A stretch of DNA of 64,000 nucleotides. Source: Gymnopus androsaceus JB14. Its lineage: Eukaryota > Basidiomycota > Agaricomycetes > Agaricales > Omphalotaceae. Within the stretch, counting starts at the first letter, position 1. Every line of letters starts with the position of its first letter. Shown in pieces: positions 44,991 through 56,042 of this stretch. The notes beneath the pieces are model-generated. The model did no database searches and was not told the origin of the DNA. It saw only the letters and a list, made by a program, of their open reading frames with translations. The translations under genes and the position numbers were made by a program. Location: the NCBI GenBank assembly GCA_009733575.1, contig ML769724.1:1-64000 (forward strand), in the 5' to 3' direction.

Positions 44991-46624
44991 TCTTTAAATC
45001 TTTAAACATACCTGACGCTTGCAGTGCGTGCACAAAGAATGAATCCATCGAAATCCTGATGTATGCAATCAATGTGATCCAGGAATTGGCTGTAATTTAT
45101 CTGCGGGAGACTGTCACAACTTCAATTTGTCCAACTGGGGACTTTGTGGTCTGACATAGGATTGCTGACACAGAGATTTACCATGTATAGTAGCACTGTA
45201 TATGTCTCTTTGGGATGTTTGTATGCTCATTCAAATATCTATTTTACCCTTCCCCACTGCCATCCAAAAAGTTGGCAAAAACCATCCTTCAGCTTCACCA
45301 GTGCCAGCTGCCAAGTGAATGGACATTTTCTCGATCCTGGGTCAGTACTGCTGCTGCTTTCAAATTCAAACTTCACACTTTGACTGAGCAGCCCTTCTGC
45401 CTCAAAATGGATAAATTTATCTTTGGGCATATGTAAAATCACTAGCAGCCTAGGAGCTAAGAGTTAGATTATCAAATATACTGGAGAAGGTTTGGGTTGA
45501 ACCAGAACTGCTATTATCTGCACCAAAATCTTCTAACCAGCTAGGACCTACAATATCTATTAAATATCCAAACCTACTCAAGAAATTGGTAGTCTAGAGA
45601 CTCCAGACCTAATAATACTTTATGTTAGAGTCTGGAAGTAGAATGACAGGGCTGGCGTCTATCAAATTTCATGAGCTAATCCGCCCTTTAGCAGGAATGC
45701 GATATGCGTTTGCATGGAGAGACTCAGCGACTCATCCTCATTGTGTACCATCCCTTATATTTTACGCCCTATCAAGTCCCAAAATGTATCATTTAACGAG
45801 TTAAGTATATGAGAGGAAATCATGGTGTTTTTTTTTGGTTAGAGGGTTCGAGAGGGTTCTTGTTTGGGAGACTGGGGCGAGAGGGCTTTTTCAAGGATTC
45901 GGTGTGATACAATCTAAGACTCTATTTCGATTGCTAACCAGCTACTAACAAAATATATTTGATTTTCCTCAACGATTTCCTTCCCAATCCTTCCGTTAAT
46001 TCTCTGCCGTTCAGCCTTTTGCTGGAACCAATTTCGTTGGTTCTATATCATGATGTGCTGATACATTGGCTCTCGAATTTACATGTCTTTCAACTTTCCC
46101 GTTGTGATTCATGGCTTCCGTACTTATATTCACTGTCAAAGTGGTTAAGACTGCAATTAATCCGAGGCCATTCCTTGGGCTTTGGCCCATTTTCCATACT
46201 CAATTCTCTCGCATATACCATAAAACAATCAAAACAAGATAAAAATAGGTGATTGAACCTGATACATCCATAGAAAGGTGCTTTGGAGGGCACATCGCTC
46301 AGTCTCTCGCTGCCAGCACATATCCGGCAAATAAATTCTGCCAGAGGGCGGATTCCATGATAATATTCTATGGGTATCAGCCCGCCTACTTTATCACAGG
46401 ACTAAGAAGTTTGAAACTTTTTCAGATAACACATAGGCCATTGCTAAACTTGCAGCCTTAGTAATAATTATTAACTAAGCACAGAAGCCTCTGGACCTCA
46501 GTCAGATTGGTTGAGACATGTACACTAATGATTAATCCACAAGATGTAGGCATGTTCTACTAAAACCAAGTCGGATACCAATGCACCATCAATTTAAGAA
46601 GTCAAGTAGTATAAATTCAGGGAG
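44991..46624. other. Gene-free stretch
   Basis: AT-rich sequence with scattered short frames, none with recognisable motifs or codon pattern. I see no transposon ends. Confidence 0.4.
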
Positions 46625-47263
46625 TTAATCATCCACCAACTTCGCATACATCTTGTAATTCCTCTCTGCCTCCTGGTACAGTACCTCCCAGTCGTAACAC
46701 ATCTGGTCAAAGCCGTTGAAGGTGAAAACAGAGCCCTGGAGCTCAGTTCTCATATCCATCTGACATAGCATCGTCTGACGGAGATAGTTCATACAGTGTC
46801 CAGCCAAAGATGAAGTACGGTGGCTGCCCTCATCAACATATGCATCGTGCAAAATTTCAAGGCAGCGCAACTGATGAAACATGGCAACTGTGTGTGAGGT
46901 AATGCTGCCGTCAGACTCTGTCAGATGGACGACATGCCCGCCTTCAGGGAGAAGGTGTTTCCATGCTTTGGCACCCATCTCGTATCGGGAAGACATGGGT
47001 ATGATACGCATTGCAACATGTTCCAGAGGAGGAATAGACCAAGTCAAAAGCCGCTCTGCTGAAAGACGAACAAGAGGTCAATGGATTATGAATATGAAAA
47101 ATTGGGGCTGTCGCTTACATTTTGTAAAGTAACCGTGTATGTGTTGAGGAATGGTAGTGAAATATGCGATTATCACTAGAGTCAAAAATCCGAAGACTGC
47201 GACAAAGGTAAATTCTCGCAATCTGCTTTGTCGTTGAGATTTTGGCCTAGTAGGATTCTGCAT
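46625..47263 (-). CDS. UstYa-like (DUF3328) protein, copy 3
   Basis: Two exons, 47263-47119 and 47058-46625, join in frame over a 60 bp GTAAGC..TTTCAG intron and give 192 residues. A basic N-terminus (PTRPKSQRQSRLR) precedes a single membrane helix at about residues 18-38. Motif 1 is HQLRC, and motif 2 is HCMNYLRQTMLC in the usual place. The tail reads CYDWEVLYQEAERNYKMY. It is more distant from copies 1 and 2 than they are from each other and lacks their MPVGNIP segment. The frame is intact. It points away from the Copia element downstream and is about 2.2 kb from the hAT-derived pseudogene. Confidence 0.85.
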
Positions 47264-47607
47264 AGACTATTTTGTGCAACGCTTGCTCAAAAACCTACCG
47301 GCATACTTATCTTATAACTGTGGACATCTATTTACGCGGGATCACTTGCTTCAGTTTGGTTTACGGATGCAAGATCACATCACAAATGCATCCCCCAAAG
47401 ATGAAGCGCATTCAGATGGGCATTGATTGTCCCTAAAAAATTAATGTCCCGCTCACGAAAACTTGAGTATACTTAGATGCACCAATTGGATGTTACAAAT
47501 ATGCCACCAACTATTTCTGGGAATTTCCTGGAAAAGTGCAGTACATGATGCATTGTGTGAAAGAACCTGAAGCTACCAAGTATATCCTTAGTTTAATTTC
47601 GAGCCCT

Positions 47608-48360
47608 CAAGTGTCATGTGCCAGATAAATTCAACACGCCCGATGGTAACCCATCTCAGTAGCATCTGCGATATCGAACAAGAATCAAGCTGAAACATGA
47701 TGAGATCAGAATGATTTACTTGAGAGTCAGAAATGAGGCATTTCGGAGGAGCACAAATTATATATATCCATCAATATCATGATGTTTGTTCTATTGCTGT
47801 GGTTGACTTCCGTCTTCGCGCACCGATTGCTTGGAACTGGATTACATCCATGTGCAATACTAATGACAGTTGCTTGATCCAAAAAGAATTGAAAAAATGG
47901 TTCCGAATAAGCATGACTTCATTTTTTTTTCGAGATTTCGCCCCTCAGCCTGAGAGGGAATCAGACATAGTTCTGAGGCCCCTTTACAAATTGAAAATTC
48001 TAAAGACATTTTTTATTCAATGAATTTGATCAATTCTTCAAAGATCGAGTTACTGTCATTAGTATTGCACATGGCTGTAAATTTTGTGATTGGATCACGG
48101 ATACTTTTCATGTGACAGATAAATTCAACGTGCCCGCTAGACCGATCTCAGTGGCATCTGCAATATCGAACAAGAATCAAGCTGAAACATGATGAGATCA
48201 GAATGCTTTACTTGAGTCAGAAATGGGGCATTTCGGAGGAGCACAAATTATATGTTTCCATCAATATCATGTTGGCTGTAGTTGGCTTCCATCTTCACGC
48301 ACCGATTGCTTGGAATTGGATTAAATTTTGTGATTGGATCACGGATACTTTTAGCTGACT
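47608..48360. repeat. Direct repeat of about 240 bp
   Basis: The block at about 47608-47855 (CAGATAAATTCAACACGCCC, AACAAGAATCAAGCTGAAAC, GCACCGATTGCTTGGAA) recurs at about 48115-48325 with small changes. A smaller piece, GATTGGATCACGGATACTTTT, also occurs at about 48090 and 48335. The remainder of the spacer from 47264 holds no gene. Confidence 0.75.
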
Positions 48361-48733
48361 TGAACGCCAGATTTGATCATACTATCATACCCCCAGTTGG
48401 CCACCAGAGCTGCAAAATCTTTTGCAAACCGTCTCAGAAATGTCTTCACTGTGATTAGATTGACTTTGGGTTTGGAACATATGTAGCATAGGATGTATTC
48501 AAATTTCAAGCTGAATAGCTACTTTTAATGACCAAAGGATACTAAAATGAGTGCGATACTGATGCCGCCACTGCATCAGCAAGTTGGCAAATGTATGAGA
48601 GTATGGTGCCATACCTTGCACAAACTTTCCATACATCCCATACCAGCTTTCCATACCAGCTTACCCATACATCCCATACAAATAGATATCATTGGTCACA
48701 CAATTGAAGGAGCAATAACATGACTGGACTAAA

Positions 48734-49092
48734 TATTAGAGTTACTTTCTTAAATAGGACATAGCAGCAGTAAGTCCAAACAGAACTTTAGTAGAACAAT
48801 CACACAGATCAATGGGGGACAACAGTGGTATTACAGGGTATAGTACCTAGGCTTATATACAGTCCTATGTAGAACAATATATCAGGCAAGTGGCTACTGC
48901 ATAAATGTCTGTGGCTACTATGCATATGGTAAAGTGAGCACCATGAGAGAATAGGTGGATACCTTGAGAGCAAGAGTGAAGACTGCAAGATAGTGGTAGT
49001 GGAGTGCAAGGAGTGGTGATACAAACAAGTGGAGTATATGAGAAAGCATTCCATGAATAGATAGACAAGAATATACCTTTGATATTCCAACA
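48734..49092 (-). repeat. 3' LTR of Copia element 1
   Basis: Starts TGTTGGAATATCAAAGG and ends AAAGTAACTCTAATA on the minus strand. It differs from the 5' LTR at several positions, which suggests some age. Confidence 0.9.
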
Positions 49093-49098
49093 CTCCCC

Positions 49099-51170
49099 TC
49101 AAACCTTTGCAAGTCCCATGGATGCAGTGAAGTGTTTGGCTTTCATTGAAGGTAAGGCTTTGGTGAAGATGTCTGCCATCATGTTTCTGGTAGAGCAGTA
49201 AGTAAGATGAATTTTTCCTTCCTCAATGACATAATGAATGAAATGATACCAGATATCAATGTGCTTGGTCCTAGCATGAAAACAATCATCCTTCACCAAT
49301 GCAAATATGCAATGGCTGACTGGTTCTCTGACATGATAGAGATTGCATGAGTAATGGGACCAAAGATTTCTGATAAAAGGTTCCTAAGCCAGATCACTTC
49401 CTTTGCTGCATGGGTCAAAGTGATATACTTGGCTTCCATGGTGGATAAGGAAATCATATCTTGTTGTTTCAATGACCAACATAAAAACATACCCAGAAAT
49501 GGCATGTCAGTCCTCCTGGGACATACCATTGGCATCCAAACAGCCTAGGACTCTGTCTTCCTGTTCCCTGTATCACAAATCCTGAACTCACCTGCTATGG
49601 GTTTGGAGTTGGCAACAAAGGTTGAAGCTGAGTGTGTAGAAAGAGAAGTGTTTGTGTGAAGATAATAAAGATGTTATTGAGTCTGGGGCCTTTGGGGCTC
49701 AGAATATCCTACTTATATACATGCTGGGCTACCCAGGGTTACCCAGTGTTACACAGTGTTCTCACTCTGGGTTACATTGGTTCACCCTGGTTCACCCAGT
49801 GCCCAATATATATCTATATAAGGTAATCTATTGAGTGTTGAAAAGCACTGCATGTAACAGATAAGATACTGTGATGATGTTGGTTGTAAGGATGTTAGTT
49901 GTAAGAATACTGTGATGGATAAGATAGTGTCTAAGATAAACTAAATAAGGGTGATAACAGTGTCTATATTGAATAAGAAAAATCTGTGACACCCTGCAGG
50001 AACTAAGCCAAAAATCTTGAGTGTATTTGAGATAGGCATAGACACAGTGTACACCATTCCAATGAGTGATGTCAGGGTTTTGAGAAAAGTGGCCAAGATA
50101 GATACTGCATAAGTGATATCAGGCCTTGCAGTGACAGATAAGGATTGGAGAGCACCAAGGGCCTCTCTGTAGGGTATGTCATGCATGAAAGCAATTTCCT
50201 CAACCATTTTGGGTGACTGGTCTTTGGTGAGATGAATGTGGGGACCGAAGGGAATAGAGAATATATCCAAGAACCCATAGCAAGAGAGTATGGCATCAAT
50301 GTATGACTGCTGGGATAAGTGAATTGTCCTGTTTTGGAGAGATCTTCAGATCTTAATCCCAAGTAGCCAATGGATTTCACCAGAACCAACAACTTCAATT
50401 ATAGCCCCAATATCTTTCTTTAATTTCTCCATGATGGCCAGGGTTTTGGTAAACAATGTCATGTTGTCAATATGTATGAAAATGATGGTGAAGGGATTAG
50501 TGCAATAGAAAACAGCATGATCAAAATCAGACCATTTAAACCCTAGTTGAGTCATGATTTCCCTGAATCACATATACCATTGTCAACTGGCTTGCTGAAG
50601 TCTGTAAAGTGCAAGTTTGAGCTGTAATGTTTGACCTGGTTTTACCCATATATCTATGCCAGGAGGTGCCTTCATATAAATGCACTTGTTGTTGTCCAAT
50701 TTCCCATAAAGACAAGCAGCTTTCACATCCATCTGGTGAATAATCATGCTCTTCTCAGCTCCAATGCTAAGTATAGCATGGGCTGATGCAAGTTTTGCAA
50801 AAGATGTGAAGGTTTCATCTGGGAAGTAATCAACATCTGGAATCTGATTAAATCCACATACAACAAGATGGTGTCCTGTAATGTGACCTCATTCATCCTT
50901 CTTGGTCCAATAGACCTATTTCGATGTGAGAATATTGGCATCTGGAGGTGGAGTGACTATGGTGTATGTTCCATGCTCTTGGAGTCATGAGATTTTGTCC
51001 TTCATGGCATTGTACCATTTGGAACTGTCAGGTTGTTGCATAGCTTCTGCAACAGATCAAGGATCAAATTTGATTTCTGATGTTACCTGACCTAGAGATG
51101 CAGTAAGATATTGCAACTCGCTACTTCCTTCTCCAAGTCCTTCAATAACATCCCTGATCTTCTTGGTGGG
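49099..51170 (-). pseudogene. Copia element 1 reverse transcriptase and RNase H
   Basis: The reverse-transcriptase part shows a QMDVKAAYLYGKLD-like core, YRLQQAS, WSDFDHAVFYC and HWLLGIKI. The polymerase box, usually YVDDM, reads HIDNM here. The RNase H part shows STMEAKYITLTHAAKEVIWL, AKDDCFHARTKHIDI-like sequence and YCSTRNMMADIFTKALPSMK. Stops follow YRLQQAS, and further shifts occur. A solo LTR (49571-49991) splits the region between the two domains. Confidence 0.85.
49571..49991 (-). mobile_element. Solo LTR nested in Copia element 1
   Basis: The 421 bp insert reads TGTCACAGATTTTTC..GGATTTGTGATA on the minus strand, with short inverted ends. CCCTG flanks both sides on the plus strand (49566-49570 and 49992-49996). 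The second Copia element has an uninterrupted sequence at this point (about 57975-57985), which confirms the insertion. Inside are TATA-like sequences (GTATATAAG) on the minus strand. Gypsy origin is likely but not proven. Confidence 0.85.
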
Positions 51171-51179
51171 TCATCTGAC

Positions 51180-53106
51180 TCATTTGCCAGATACTTCATC
51201 TGGTGGAATGGGTTCAGCAATTTCTTCTGGAACTGGTATGACAGGCTGTTCCAACTCAGTGACTGATGTTTCCAAATTTCCCAAATTTCCATCCTCCCCC
51301 TCAATGCGTTGGATCTGCCTGTGAGAGAAAACTACATTCCTCTCTGTTGTGACAGTGTGATGTGTTGGCCAATAGATATAGTGACCATTTGATTTGGGCT
51401 CAAGTCCCATCCAGTGTCCTTCCTGTGCCTGTGGTTCCAATTTGCTGGGTTCCTTTTCATGTTCAACATAAATGATACTGCCAAAGATATGAAGATTAGT
51501 AATGTCCAGTTTTATTCCAAACCATTTCTTGTAAGGTGTAGCTATTCCAATGGCCTTCTTCAGCATCCTGTTCCAAACATATACTGCATATTTCATCATG
51601 AGTCTCCAAAGCCATTTTGGGAGTCCTGATGAGATCAAAAGACTTTGAACTGCATTCAGCAAAGTTCAATGTGTGTGTTCCACTATACCATTTTGCTCCA
51701 GGGTGTTGTGTACTGTAAGGCATCATTGTGTTCTGATTCATTCCAGATGTGCTGTGAATTTGTTACTGAGAAACTCTCCCCTGTGATCAGAGTGAAGAAC
51801 TTTAACAGTAATGCCATATTGAGTTTGGAGACCTATTTGGAGAACCATGTACTGTGTGAAAGATTTGTCCTTTGAATTTGTCTGGGGTTCTTCCAACCAA
51901 TCAGTAGCTTCATCTACTATGGTCAGCATGGAAATGCAGCGGTTTACCATCCTGACTGAAGCTGGTCCCCACATATCTATGTGGAAAATATCCCTGAATT
52001 TTTGGCACAGGGAGATGATCGCAACTGAGTGATAGGACACCTGGATGCTTTCCCAAACATACAAGCATGGCATTCTGGTTTGTCCATTTGTTTTGGATCT
52101 GATCCAATTCCACAAACCTGGTTGTCTTGGAACATATGCTTCACATAAGCATAGTTAAGGTGACCTAAGATGCAGTGTGCTTCATAGAGTGATACCAATC
52201 TGCTGATCTTGGTTGGATAGGTGTGTTCCCTTGATGGGATCTGGTATAGTCCATTGGTCTCTGGGATAACTCCAACAAGTTTTCCCTGGCAATCTTTGAT
52301 CATCATTCTGCCATTTGCAGTATGGATGGTGTAACCATCATCATTGAGTTTTCCCAATGATATGAGTGTGCTGGGAGTATCTGGACATAAAAGGGTATTG
52401 TGGAGCTTTAGCATTTTGACTTTATGACCAAATATGGGAAGATCAAGATGGAGGGTGCTGTAGTAGATGTTTGCCATGAAAGTTTCCATGTTTGCAGCCT
52501 GGATAACTCATGCTGGAATCTCCCTTTGATTCCTGAGTTCATCGATGAGTGGCATCATGTGGGTAGAGCATCCTGAGTCAAAAAGAATTGCTCCATAACT
52601 ATGGGCTGCAGCAAAAGCAAGATCAATAGCTTTATGACCTTTATTGATGTATACTTCTTCCTCCTCTTCATTGCACTGGTCATTGAGCTCTGTCAAAGTG
52701 ATGAGAGTAAGTGGCAGAGGAGAAGTGTCCCTAATATCTTGTGCCACATCACAGCTGTATTTCTTACATTTGTGATGTAATGTTGAGTCAATAGACCTTT
52801 CCAAATTTTGGTTGCTTGGTGATGAAAGAGCTAATTCAAATTTATCAGCAATTTCAGAAAAATTGAAAAAAAGATTCCCTGGCTTATTGAGAATTTCAAT
52901 AGCTGCCCATGATGACTCTGGTACTTCCTTGATTGTAGATGAGGATGCCACTTCATTATTCTTCAGCCTGTCTCTCTGGTTTCCATCTGACTTCTTCTTC
53001 CCCTTCTGCTCCTTAGTGGGTTTCATCTCCTTGGCCTTGTTTGCCTGGCTGCATTTGTCCAATGGACATTGATTGCTGAAGTGTCCTTTGCCTCTGCAAT
53101 TGTAAC
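51180..53106 (-). pseudogene. Copia element 1 zinc knuckle, protease and integrase
   Basis: From 53106 the minus strand gives a CCHC zinc knuckle (CYNCRGKGHFSNQC), then the aspartic protease motif DSGCSTHMM (about 52566). The integrase zinc-binding part follows (HCILGHLNYAYVKHM with a distal CHAC), then the core: Asp in FHIDMWGP, Asp in LHSDHRGEF and Glu in LEQNGIVEH. After it comes AVYVWNRMLKKAIGIATPY. The Glu segment lies in a different frame from the flanks, and other stops occur. The reading frame is broken but all catalytic residues can still be located. Confidence 0.85.
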
Positions 53107-54083
53107 AGATGGAGTCTTAGTGACTCATTGCCCCTTCTCTGCCTTTGCTTCTGCCTCTGGAATTTCCTCTAAAGGAATTTCAATGACCTTGAATTCCTCC
53201 TCTTCCCCTGTTACCAGCATAATTTGCTGATTCCTTCTTCTACTTATTTCGCCTCTGATGGACCATTCCTTCTACTTGGATGGTGGAGATGAGCTCAGCA
53301 GGATTGAGCTTCTTGCTGGTTTTAATGGCGAAGATGGCTAGGGTGTTGATTGTGGGTTTAAAGGTGTCAGGGACAGAGGACATAATGGTGTTGACAAATA
53401 TATCATCATTGATATTGATTCCCTCATTGTGAGGTCATCATGAATGCTGATCATGCTGTCCAGGTGTTGGTTGACCTTAGCTGGGCCAGTACAATGCATA
53501 GTGTGAAGTTGCCTTTGTAAAAATGATTCAGTGAGAGCATTTTTAGAATCATAATCCTGGAGTAAATTTTCCCACAACTGCTTTGTGTTGTTGTATTTCC
53601 TATACCTTCAGAATATTCCATCCAATAACCTGCCAATGCATTCAAAAGATTGTTATCCTTCTCCCTATCATTTTCCATTGCCACCCATTCGAGGTCAGAC
53701 TGTGGATTCCATTCCAAATAATACTGGTATCCAATAGATCTGGCTGCAAACTCTACTTGAGTTTTCCACATGTCTCAATTGGATCCATCTGACTTTAAAA
53801 GGGTAACCTCATCAAAGGCTTTTAATGCTTGCAACATATTGTTGTTGTCATTGGAATCTGATTCAAATGCCCCTGATGATTCTGAATATGATGGTGATGG
53901 AGGTGGAGGATCTAGATCTGGGAGATCACTGGGCAGAGGTTGTGGAGTTTGTTGTGGAGATGAATTAGGTGGAGGTGGAGTTGGCTCTGGTTCTTGTTTT
54001 GGTAATGGAGTTGGAGCTGGTGCAGGAGTGGGTTTCTGCAAAGATGCAGATGAATTTACTGGTATTTTGGTAGGAGCTAGCAA
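53107..54083 (-). pseudogene. Copia element 1 gag with proline-rich leader
   Basis: A leader rich in Pro (APTPLPKQEPEPTPPPPNSS) runs from 54083 to 53775. The gag core follows in shifting frames, with WKTQVEFAARSIGYQYYLEW, then YDSKNALTESFLQRQLHTM and VNQHLDSMISIHDDLT, as in Copia capsid proteins. The region between the 5' LTR and 54083 also encodes a short WIPKTDSGGHARNN stretch that recurs in the fragment at 8495-9358. Confidence 0.75.
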
Positions 54084-54571
54084 TGGTTTGGAAGATGATG
54101 AAGATGCTTCTGCTGAAGCTTTCTGCTTCTCTGCTAAATGTTCTGCACATTTTCACTCCTGTCATTCAACTTCTGCATCCCTGATGTAGGGTTTCTGCTC
54201 AGGATCTGGTTTTTTGCCATAGCTAGGAAAGGGTTCTGTACTCTTGGTATCATACCAATTTGGGCAAGGTTGTTTCTTGCATGGCCACCACTGTCTGTCT
54301 TTGGGATCCAAATGTCTGTCTCAATTTTCATCAGCATCTGCTAAATGAGAGAATAAAGTGCAAGGTGATTTGTTGTCTGTAGCCTTTGGCTTTGGTGGCA
54401 TTGGTAAGGATAATGGAGCTGGTGTAGCTTTGCTTGATGATGCTGCAGCTGCTGCTTGTCCTGATGCAGTGGAACAACTTTATGTCACTAGGGGTGGAGG
54501 TGTAGGCTTCTGTGACATGAACAAGTTATGGCAATATAGTGCATCAATGGTTGAGGCCAGGGCCCATAACC

Positions 54572-54931
54572 TATTAGAGTTACTTTCCTAAACAGGAAGT
54601 AGTAGCAGCAAGTCCACACAGGACTTTAGTAGAAAGATCACACAGATTGATGGGGGAAAACAGTGGTATTACAGGGTATAGTACCTAGGCTTATATACAG
54701 TCCTATGTACAAACAATATATCAGGCAAGTGGCCACTGCATGAATGTCTATGGCTACTATGCATATGGTAAAGTGGGTACCATGAGAAAGTAGGTGGATA
54801 CCTCAAGAGCAAGAGTGGAGACTGCAAGATAGTAGTAGTGGAGTGCACGGAGTGGTGATACAAACAAGTGGAGTATATGAGAAAGTGCTCCATGAATAGA
54901 GAGATGGGAATATACCTTTGATATTCTAACA
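54572..54931 (-). repeat. 5' LTR of Copia element 1
   Basis: Minus-strand start TGTTAGAATATC, end AACTCTAATA, followed by GGTTATGGGCCC where a primer-binding site is expected. Similar to the LTR at 48734-49092. Confidence 0.9.
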
Positions 54932-54936
54932 CTAAA

Positions 54937-56042
54937 GGTATCACTTGATCATACAGAGAGATATATCTCCACTATATATAAATCTACCTACATCATGGTG
55001 ACACCAAAGCCACCCATTCCTGCCTATGACCTCACTTTCCAGTCCAAAATAGAACTGTAGCTAATCCAGGCTGGAATGGTTTAGTTGCGCAAGGGAAGCC
55101 AGCAGTAAGTAGCATGCAGAGCCAATAGAGAGCAGCCAATTCTATATGCTAGGTGTCCAAGTACAAGGAAGGAGAAATGAGTAGCACAGAGGTGACACAG
55201 AAGAAAGAATGACTAGGAAGAGCACTTACCAACTCACATGAATTTTGCGAGGCATAACACACAGGTGAATATACACAGGTCTGTTAGTCAAGGGAAGGGT
55301 ACAACATCAATGGATTAAATGGAATGTAGAGGGAAGAAGAAGCACAATCAGCTCATCAAACAATAATATGCAGATATGTATCTTGCCTGACTCATAAATA
55401 CCCCCACCATTGTGTAGGATGGCTTGCCAGATGTCTATTGGTGTGAAATGAAGATACAAAAATGGGAGCGTCAGAAGTAGTCATGAAGGGGAGGAGGTAA
55501 CAAGCTTTTCAAGAGTATGCAAGATTATGACTAGACATCTGTGCACAAGAAGTCAGAATTCACTTTGATAATTGATTATCAACATTGAATGCTAAATGTG
55601 TATCATTTACCTGAATGAAAACTCACTGGAAGGGGCCTGTAAGGCAAAGGAACAGATAGCTGAGAGGAGCATAGGGGAAGTGAGTCAGTTGAATAGTGAG
55701 CTAGGAGAGAAGAGGTGCAATGGAGGTTAAATGTTCACTTGTACACACTGAACCACGTGACACAGGAGCAAGGCAATGCTGGATGACCTATGGACTGACA
55801 GTGGTGGTGATGGTGGAAAGAGTGAATGAATATAATTTGAACCAGAAATGAACCACATGCAAATTCCAAACTCTGATGTCAAAAGCATCTTGTCATTGTA
55901 GCTGCACAGCTGCACCAGTATTTTACTCAAGTCAAAGCTCCTACCCTCCTTCCCATAGTTGAGGCTCCCAGTCAGCCAAAGTTCAAGCACGTTCAACAAA
56001 GATTCAACATTTAATATTCAGTGCTCCATGAGAAGACCAATT
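54937..56042. other. Spacer between the two Copia elements
   Basis: No gene or recognisable repeat. It is the target sequence flanking element 1 on its right and the broken 5' edge of element 2. Confidence 0.45.

Larger units (their letters stand above)
48734..54931 (-). mobile_element. Full-length Copia LTR retrotransposon, element 1
   Basis: LTRs of about 360 bp (48734-49092 and 54572-54931) bound the element. CTAAA flanks both ends (48729-48733 and 54932-54936), a perfect 5 bp target duplication. It reads on the minus strand in the order gag, protease, integrase, reverse transcriptase, RNase H, which defines Copia. A polypurine tract (AGGTTTGAGGGGAG) precedes the 3' LTR. A 421 bp solo LTR is nested in it at 49571-49991. 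All genes carry stops or shifts, so it is dead although structurally complete. Confidence 0.92.
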
